A stretch of DNA of 12,296 nt, from contig CBFHVG010000019.1 of assembly GCA_965659005.1 (NCBI GenBank), positions 1 to 12,296 of the forward strand, in the 5' to 3' direction. This stretch comes from CAYPTY01 sp965659005 (GTDB lineage: Bacteria; Bacteroidota; Rhodothermia; Balneolales; Balneolaceae). The notes under the pieces are model-generated. The model saw nothing but the letters and a program-made list of their open reading frames with translations. It was not told where the DNA came from and made no database searches. A program made the translations under genes and the position numbers. Shown one piece after another: positions 7,388 to 12,296 of the stretch (position 1 is its first letter; each line of letters opens with the position of its first letter).

Positions 7388-9121
7388 ATGAAAAATAGCT
7401 GTGCAGCTTTATTAGCACTGGTATTCGCATTTGCGATTCCCTCATACCTCTTTGCGCAAAGCGCAAACGAACAGAATTCCCTTCTACCTGAAATTGACCC
7501 ACAGGACATTGAAATCCGCTCAGAGTTTAAAGCACGCTTTCCCGGGTTAAGGCGTCAGCCTATTTTAGGCTTTAATCCTAAACCACGTGTTTTCCAGATA
7601 GACCCCAATCGACTTCCTTTTATGGAAACAGCTGCAGAGGTAGTTGCAAACTTGCCGGTATCTCAACTTTCAAGACCTGTTCCGCCCGTACAGCCAACCA
7701 TTTATAAGGCCAATCGCTCTTATGGATTTATCAGAACCGGCCTTGGTTCATATACTTCTCCTGAAGCAACAGCATTTGCAGCTACAAAGCTGAATGAGGA
7801 TAATATTCTAAGTGCGGCAATTGATTTCAGGTCTTCAGACGGCCACCTTGATGCTCAGGGTTCAGCCTTCCGAATGCTTGATGCTGATCTGGAGTGGATA
7901 GGTAAAGTAAAACCTGATTTATTGCTTACGGGTAAAGTAGGCTTGAACAGTGATTTCAACTACTTAGCAGAACAAATTGCAACGGTAAACAGCTCTCCTC
8001 AAAAAGATTTTACGGTATTTAATGGTGGTTTTGAGGCAAAGAAGTTTAAAAACAGACTTGAATACTGGGAAGCGTCTTTTGACTACAGACTTACAGCCAT
8101 AAGCGTTGACCCGAACAATGCCAGAAATTTTGCAGGATCTCTACTTATCCCCGGCGAGGTAAATGAACAGTTTGTTCAGGCCTCATTTAAGAACAATTGG
8201 GCCGGTAATAAGTTATTTGAAACCTACAGCATCTTTGGTGATGTGAACATTGGTCAATATGATTTTACAGGTTTCCAAAGTACAAGCATTATAAATGCAA
8301 AGGCTGGAGCTGATTATCAGCGCATACTGGATACAGGCACAAAAGTGAATGCAACTGCCGCAATTCAATTTATTGATGATGGGATAGATGGAAACATTTA
8401 TATCGCACCTGAACTCAGGATCAGGCAGAATTTTCAGGAAAAAGTGTTAATTGAAGCCTCTGCATTTGGGCAACCCGAACTACTGACCATAACAGATCAT
8501 CATCAAATTAATCGATTTTTAGATTATACAACCGCTCTGAAACAGACCTATTCGGTTGGAGCAACAGGCAGGGCTACAATTAATATATCTAACTATTTTT
8601 CACTATTCGGAGGGTTGAACTACTCTTTTATAAATAACTATAACTTTTACACAGGAGCTGCATTAACGCCGGCACTGGGTTCTGATCCAATTGGTTATTT
8701 ATACACTATTGGAAGTGCTGATGCCTCAATTTTAAAGTTTTATTCAGGAATATCTCATGAAATCGTACCCGAAACTTTGTGGTTCAGCGCTGAAGCATAC
8801 GCTCGGGCACCCAAGTTTTCAGGTGGTGGAGACATTCCATTTGAAGAACGTTTGGGTTTGACTGGTACTCTTTCATTAAGACCTATTAATGCAGTTTTAT
8901 TGGAAACATGGGTAGATTATATTGGGGAACGTGAAAATCCATTTTCAGCAGATGATTTAACAGGTTTCTTACTAGTAAACGTGAAAGCAGAAGCCGAAAT
9001 AGCAAAGAATTTTGGAGCTTACATAAAATCACTAAATTTGCTGAATAGTGAATATCAAATATGGCAAGGATATACGGAACGACCGTTTCAGCTTTTCGTG
9101 GGTATAACATATAAGTTTTAA
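7388..9121 (+). CDS. Secreted outer-membrane beta-barrel protein, no plug domain seen
   Basis: The product has 577 residues. Residues 1-23 are a clear signal peptide (MKN, hydrophobic core 6-17, cleavage after LFA). A proline-rich stretch without obvious fold follows at about 24-110. From about 111 to the end there are amphipathic, aromatic-rich strands separated by polar turns. The chain ends PFQLFVGITYKF, with a terminal Phe and alternating aromatics, the usual recognition signal for the BAM machinery. It resembles the barrel part of TonB-dependent receptors, but I see no plug domain, TonB box or CarboxypepD-like N-terminal domain, and it is shorter than most receptors. It precedes genes for an ExbB/ExbD/TonB-like system with only 3 nt to the next gene, so it may work with that system. 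I do not recognise a specific function or substrate. Confidence 0.75.
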   Translation: MKNSCAALLALVFAFAIPSYLFAQSANEQNSLLPEIDPQDIEIRSEFKARFPGLRRQPILGFNPKPRVFQIDPNRLPFMETAAEVVANLPVSQLSRPVPPVQPTIYKANRSYGFIRTGLGSYTSPEATAFAATKLNEDNILSAAIDFRSSDGHLDAQGSAFRMLDADLEWIGKVKPDLLLTGKVGLNSDFNYLAEQIATVNSSPQKDFTVFNGGFEAKKFKNRLEYWEASFDYRLTAISVDPNNARNFAGSLLIPGEVNEQFVQASFKNNWAGNKLFETYSIFGDVNIGQYDFTGFQSTSIINAKAGADYQRILDTGTKVNATAAIQFIDDGIDGNIYIAPELRIRQNFQEKVLIEASAFGQPELLTITDHHQINRFLDYTTALKQTYSVGATGRATINISNYFSLFGGLNYSFINNYNFYTGAALTPALGSDPIGYLYTIGSADASILKFYSGISHEIVPETLWFSAEAYARAPKFSGGGDIPFEERLGLTGTLSLRPINAVLLETWVDYIGERENPFSADDLTGFLLVNVKAEAEIAKNFGAYIKSLNLLNSEYQIWQGYTERPFQLFVGITYKF

Positions 9122-9124
9122 GCT

Positions 9125-9325
9125 ATGACTAAAGATTTCATAAAAGCATTCGGGATGATTATCAGAGATCAAATCATCATGAAGAATTCTGTAGAGATTG
9201 TGGGGCTCGGTTCGTTTTCGGTTAAGCATAGAACCCAGAGACAGGAAAAAAGAGCAGACGGTAAAACTGTAATGCTGCCACCATTTGATGGTATAGAGTT
9301 CAAACCAGAAAACAACGTGGACTGA
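9125..9325 (+). CDS. Short HU-like (possible HU-CCDC81-type) DNA-binding protein
   Basis: This is a 66-residue basic protein. KDFIKAFGMIIRDQIIMKNS (3-22) matches the second helix of HU, VEIVGLGSFSVKHR (23-36) matches the beta turn (compare QLIGFGTFEVRE in HU), and QRQEKRADGKTVMLPPF (38-54) is in the place of the basic DNA-binding arm. The first helix and most of the C-terminal helix of a 90-residue HU are absent. An in-frame stop at 9119-9121 just upstream rules out a longer start. It lies 3 nt after the outer-membrane gene and 4 nt before the HU-SPOR gene, which carries a second HU-like domain. I infer that the two products may form a heterodimer. In related Bacteroidota-like genomes two HU-like domains are often found in one SPOR protein. 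Direct DNA binding is not proven by the sequence. Confidence 0.75.
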   Translation: MTKDFIKAFGMIIRDQIIMKNSVEIVGLGSFSVKHRTQRQEKRADGKTVMLPPFDGIEFKPENNVD

Positions 9326-9329
9326 TCAA

Positions 9330-10976
9330 ATGAAGATCGATAACAAGAAATTTATTGAGCTTCTGGTTGAGGCTACAGGACAGGATGAAGAAAAAGTTGC
9401 CAAACAGTTAGGCGAATTAATTACAGAAATTAATGACTCGCTTGCGCAAGGCGATGCTTATGAAATAGAAGGATTTGGGATTTTCACCAAATTTGGAGCA
9501 AACCTATCTTTTCTACCTTCATCAGAGCTTGAGACAGAGATTAACTACAAATATGCTGGCATGAAACCTCTGGAGCTTGAGGATGAGGTAAGCTTACCTG
9601 AAGAGGAAGCTCCTAAAGAGCCGGTATCATCTGGTGGAAGTAATCCATTTGCAGGTCTAATCGATGACGAAGACATCGAGGAAATGGATAAAATGGATGC
9701 GTCCCAATCTGAAGAGTCCGATGAATCAGACGAGCTTGAAGAGGTTGAAGATGAGGTTGATGATTTTATCACCGAGATAACTTCAGAAGATTCTGAGGAA
9801 GAAGAAGCTCCGGGACCTGATAAATGGGGTATCGATACTTATAAAGACGATAATGCAGAAAATGTATTTGGTGCTTTACTCGGTGATGATGATGCCGAAA
9901 CCATTGAGACCAACGAAATTGAAGAAACCGAAGAAGACAATACTTCTGATGAATTAGAATCTGAGGATCACGATACAGAAGAAGAAAGTGTATCCGATGA
10001 AATTGAAGATTTAGATGAAAATCCATTTGAAGAAATCAGTTTTGATGATCTTGAAGCAGGTAATGTAGAAGATTCAGAAGAAACAGCTTCAGAAGAAGAT
10101 ACAAGCAGTGAAGAGAAGAGTAATGATGACGCTCCAATTATTCCTGTAATTACAAATGTAAGCAGTGATCTTCCTGATCCCGATGAAGACCCATTTGAAA
10201 TGGTTGATGATTTAGAGGAAGATCTTGGAGATGAGAAAGACAAGAAAAAGAAAAAAGGTGATGCTCAAAAAGCCAGCCCTCTATTACTTGCTATCGTTAT
10301 TATTGTATCCTTTGGTGGAATCGGCTATGTAGCTATTTCATTTGGCTTCCTCAATATTGACTCAATTCCATTTTTTGGTAATAAGCAGGAAGAACAACAA
10401 GTAGTTATGCTTCCGGCAAGACCACAAAATAATGCTAACGAAGCCGTGGCCGTTGACAATGGCGATTCTGGTGCTCCAGGGCAATCAGTTGCGGTTGATA
10501 ATAGCGACGATGGCAGACCTGGTGTGACCAACCCAGCTGAGCAGCAGGAAACCACTCCGCCAACGCCACCACCAGCTCAGGAACAAGTTGTACAGGAAGA
10601 ACAATTAAGCGAGCAGCCTGAGGAACAAACAACACAAACAGTAGTTCAAGAACAGACTCAAGTAAGTGATGAGCCAACCTATTCAGAGCCAATAAACGAG
10701 AATGACCTTGGCATATATGGACAAGCTCAGACAGAGATGTCTGGTGTTTACACGGTTGTGCTCTATTCCTTAACTAAAGAATCAAACGCTCTTGCGAAAA
10801 TTGCTGAACTTGAACAAGCTGGGCTTAAAGCAAGATTAACAACATATCCATCATCTACCTATGGAACCATCTGGAGAGTAAATATTGGGCATTTTAGAAC
10901 TCTGGCTGACGCTTCTATCGCAATTTACGATCTTGGTGCTCCATATAGTGACGACTTCTTTATAACAAAACTATAA
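9330..10976 (+). CDS. HU-like domain / acidic linker / TM / SPOR-domain envelope protein
   Basis: The protein has 548 residues in five blocks. Residues 1-85 are HU-like: KKFIELLVEATGQ (6-18) as helix 1, KVAKQLGELITEINDSLAQG (22-41) as helix 2, EIEGFGIFTKF (45-55) as the hairpin, then FLPSSELETEINYKYAGM (61-78) without a basic arm. Residues 86-300 are a very acidic, probably disordered linker with four copies of an NPF/DPF-DD motif. KDKKKKKG (303-310) is positive-inside, so the N-terminus is cytoplasmic, followed by one membrane helix at 317-341. Residues 345-465 are a Pro/Gln/Glu-rich periplasmic spacer with a 14-residue tandem repeat at 372-399. Residues 472-548 are a SPOR domain (VYTVVLYSL, WRVNIGHF), a fold that binds denuded glycan strands at division septa. 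I infer a link between cytoplasmic DNA or protein and septal peptidoglycan. It is apparently co-transcribed with the short HU gene upstream and exbB downstream. Confidence 0.85.
   Translation: MKIDNKKFIELLVEATGQDEEKVAKQLGELITEINDSLAQGDAYEIEGFGIFTKFGANLSFLPSSELETEINYKYAGMKPLELEDEVSLPEEEAPKEPVSSGGSNPFAGLIDDEDIEEMDKMDASQSEESDESDELEEVEDEVDDFITEITSEDSEEEEAPGPDKWGIDTYKDDNAENVFGALLGDDDAETIETNEIEETEEDNTSDELESEDHDTEEESVSDEIEDLDENPFEEISFDDLEAGNVEDSEETASEEDTSSEEKSNDDAPIIPVITNVSSDLPDPDEDPFEMVDDLEEDLGDEKDKKKKKGDAQKASPLLLAIVIIVSFGGIGYVAISFGFLNIDSIPFFGNKQEEQQVVMLPARPQNNANEAVAVDNGDSGAPGQSVAVDNSDDGRPGVTNPAEQQETTPPTPPPAQEQVVQEEQLSEQPEEQTTQTVVQEQTQVSDEPTYSEPINENDLGIYGQAQTEMSGVYTVVLYSLTKESNALAKIAELEQAGLKARLTTYPSSTYGTIWRVNIGHFRTLADASIAIYDLGAPYSDDFFITKL
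10440..10526 (+). repeat. Tandem 14-residue repeat in the SPOR protein's periplasmic spacer
   Basis: Residues 372-385 (AVAVDNGDSGAPGQ) and 386-399 (SVAVDNSDDGRPGV) are an in-frame tandem duplication, diverged at the DNA level. The pattern VAVDNxDxGxPG suggests an extendable periplasmic spacer. Copy number may vary between strains. Confidence 0.7.
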
Positions 10977-11000
10977 TTCTAAAACAGACGGCTAAAATAA

Positions 11001-11708
11001 ATGACAAATTGGCTTTGGTTTCAGATTGATTCAACCCAAATCGATTCTTTAACCGATCTCTCCCTTGCTGGAGATACGATCACTTTCTTTGAGCTGATGC
11101 TTGAAGGCGGGATCCTTATGATTCCCATTTTCATCCTCTTTTCTATCGCAATTTATGTGATTGCTGAAAGATGGAGTGCCCTGAATCGTACTAATCAAAA
11201 AATTGAGCCCTTTTTGGAGCGAATTGAACGTTATCTAAAAAATGGACGCCCAAAAGATGCGCTGGCCTTTTGTGATGATTTCGATAAACCCCTGGCTCGA
11301 ATCTTAAAAGCCGGGATTAAACGACTTGGCCGCCCTATTCGTGATATTGAAGATGCCATTGATAATGCAGGTAAAAAAGAAATCTTTAATCTTGAGAAGA
11401 GAATGAATTGGCTTGCAACTATTGCGGGTGTCGCTCCACTTCTTGGTTTTACCGGTACTGTAACAGGTATGATTGAAGCCTTTATCGATATTCAGAATCT
11501 TGAAGGGAATGTGAATCCAAGTGTTCTTGCCGGCGGTATTTGGGAAGCACTGATCACAACGGCTGCCGGTTTAATTGTTGGTTTGATTGCCTTTGGTGCT
11601 TACAACTTCCTGCTCGGAAAAATTAACCGAACCATTTTTGAGCTGGAAAATGCATCTGCTGATTTCATTGATTTGTTGCAATCACCGGCTCCAAAGAAGA
11701 AGGACTAA
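11001..11708 (+). CDS. exbB: MotA/TolQ/ExbB-family proton channel protein
   Basis: The product has 235 residues. Membrane helices lie at about 36-55, 138-160 and 184-206. The long cytoplasmic region between the first two carries AIDNAGKKEIFNLEKRMNWL (119-138). The second helix has VAPLLGFTGTVTGMIEAF (144-161), the family signature for ApLLGLLGTVtGmi, and the third starts ALITTAAGLIVGLIAF (183-198). ExbB/TolQ proteins form a pentameric inner-membrane stator around an ExbD/TolR dimer and use the proton gradient to drive TonB or TolA. The N-terminus has about 30 extra residues before the first helix. The ATG follows the SPOR gene by 24 nt and lacks a Shine-Dalgarno. The next gene, exbD, starts 3 nt after the stop. 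Whether this is a TonB-type or Tol-Pal-type set cannot be decided from this protein; the SPOR neighbour and division context leave Tol-Pal open. Confidence 0.93.
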   Translation: MTNWLWFQIDSTQIDSLTDLSLAGDTITFFELMLEGGILMIPIFILFSIAIYVIAERWSALNRTNQKIEPFLERIERYLKNGRPKDALAFCDDFDKPLARILKAGIKRLGRPIRDIEDAIDNAGKKEIFNLEKRMNWLATIAGVAPLLGFTGTVTGMIEAFIDIQNLEGNVNPSVLAGGIWEALITTAAGLIVGLIAFGAYNFLLGKINRTIFELENASADFIDLLQSPAPKKKD

Positions 11709-11711
11709 GCC

Positions 11712-12128
11712 ATGTCACGGGACTTCAGAAGAACAGACAAGAGCTTGACCCCATTGACGCTCTTTTCACAGTCGTCACTGACTGACATTGTACTCCTTCT
11801 GCTCATTTTCTTTCTGCTTACATCTTCCTTTGTAACAAATTTTGGTATACAGGTTACCGTACCAAAAGCGGAATCCGGTGCACAGACAGCTCCCAGATTT
11901 ATTTCAGTAGCTATTACAGCAGATGGTGAATTTTATGTTGAAGGAACATTAACTGCAGCTGCTTCTCTGGCAACAGCTATTCGTGATGCACACAATAAAA
12001 AGCCTGATGGCACGATAGTATTACGAGCAGATAAAGATGCTACCGTAGACGATGCCGTTAGGGTCATGAACATCGGTAAAGCATTGAACCTTAAACTGGT
12101 AATGGCAACTGAAAGAGCATCCAGCTAA
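11712..12128 (+). CDS. exbD: ExbD/TolR-family protein
   Basis: The product has 138 residues. A short cytoplasmic N-terminus is followed by one membrane helix at about 21-45, with SSLTDIVLLLLIFFLLTS (21-38) carrying the proton-carrying Asp at residue 25, the position used in E. coli ExbD. The segment VTNFGIQVTVPKAESG (42-57) is the usual junction to the periplasmic domain. The domain continues to about 135 with FISVAITADGEFYVEG and VVLRADKD-like IVLRADKDATVDDAVRVMNI (97-116). Such proteins dimerise inside the ExbB/TolQ pentamer. AGAAGGA at 11698-11704, inside the end of exbB, is a good Shine-Dalgarno-like site 7 nt before the ATG. It is followed after 10 nt by a TonB/TolA-like gene. The family is clear; the ExbD versus TolR distinction is not. 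Confidence 0.93.
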   Translation: MSRDFRRTDKSLTPLTLFSQSSLTDIVLLLLIFFLLTSSFVTNFGIQVTVPKAESGAQTAPRFISVAITADGEFYVEGTLTAAASLATAIRDAHNKKPDGTIVLRADKDATVDDAVRVMNIGKALNLKLVMATERASS

Positions 12129-12138
12129 ATATTTTTAA

Positions 12139-12296
12139 ATGAAATTTTCCAAAGACGATAGAATTGCGACCATTACAACCTTCGGGTTGAATGCGGCTAT
12201 TTTGCTATTCTCGCTTTGGTACACCATCGATTTATCACAGAATTTCAGACCTTCATTTATAGAAGTTGAATTGGGTGAATATCAAACGGGTCAGGA
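12139..12296 (+). CDS. TonB/TolA-like energy transducer, N-terminus only (runs off window)
   Basis: Fifty-two codons are visible. MKFSKDDR is followed by a single hydrophobic helix at about 9-29 (IATITTFGLNAAILLFSLWY) and then a polar, extracytoplasmic stretch with IEVELGEYQTG. A short cytoplasmic tail and one N-terminal membrane anchor directly after exbB and exbD is the arrangement of TonB or TolA, which the ExbB/ExbD motor moves. The C-terminal domain that would separate TonB from TolA is outside the window, as is any proline-rich spacer, so the call depends mainly on context. The start is 10 nt after exbD and has no Shine-Dalgarno. Confidence 0.7.
   Translation, partial: MKFSKDDRIATITTFGLNAAILLFSLWYTIDLSQNFRPSFIEVELGEYQTGQ

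Noticed and set aside
9119..9335. Frameshift splitting a single double-HU SPOR protein into two genes
   Set aside because: The first frame ends in its own stop, and the second has a clean ATG 4 nt later and a complete N-terminal helix; two genes are the simpler reading, though a sequencing or ancestral frameshift cannot be fully excluded.
9545..10243. Minus-strand Ser-rich open frames opposite the SPOR protein linker
   Set aside because: They mirror the acidic Glu/Asp linker codons and have no recognisable domain or start context.

Overview
The window looks like chromosomal DNA of a Bacteroidota-like bacterium, most plausibly of the Balneolota/Rhodothermota branch. This is an inference from gene content: LolA directly follows FtsK, an HU-like domain is fused to a membrane segment and a SPOR domain, most starts lack a Shine-Dalgarno, and one promoter box has the TAnnTTTG form. 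I saw no rRNA, tRNA, CRISPR, insertion sequence or phage gene, and no stretch over 300 bases lacks a gene. Coding is dense and nearly all on the + strand.

Region 1 (1-913) holds the 5' part of an Mrp/ApbC iron-sulfur carrier gene on the minus strand and a divergent intergenic space. That space carries a putative promoter for mrp and a perfect 7-3-7 palindrome ahead of the rightward genes.

Region 2 (914-7293) is a tightly packed run of six genes: a degenerate small cupin, a GcvT aminomethyltransferase, a ComB-family phosphatase, the FtsK DNA translocase, a LolA-like periplasmic lipoprotein carrier, and a YbhN/AglD-type multi-pass membrane protein. Gaps are 13 nt or less, and the last two junctions overlap by 20 and 4 nt, so co-transcription is likely. 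The set mixes one-carbon metabolism with division and envelope functions.

Region 3 (7294-12296) starts after a 94-nt gap. It holds a secreted outer-membrane beta-barrel protein, a 66-residue HU-like protein, a 548-residue HU-linker-TM-SPOR protein, then ExbB/TolQ, ExbD/TolR and the start of a TonB/TolA-like protein. Spacing is 3-24 nt, so this is probably one transcription unit. It could form an envelope-spanning device: a proton-driven ExbB/ExbD/TonB-like motor, an outer-membrane barrel, and a single-pass protein with a nucleic-acid-binding fold inside the cell and a peptidoglycan-binding SPOR domain outside.

The HU/SPOR pair is the most interesting part. The two adjacent HU-like domains seem to lack complementary pieces of the HU fold. 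The acidic linker of the SPOR protein carries a short motif, roughly [N/D]PFxx(hydrophobic)xDD, four times.
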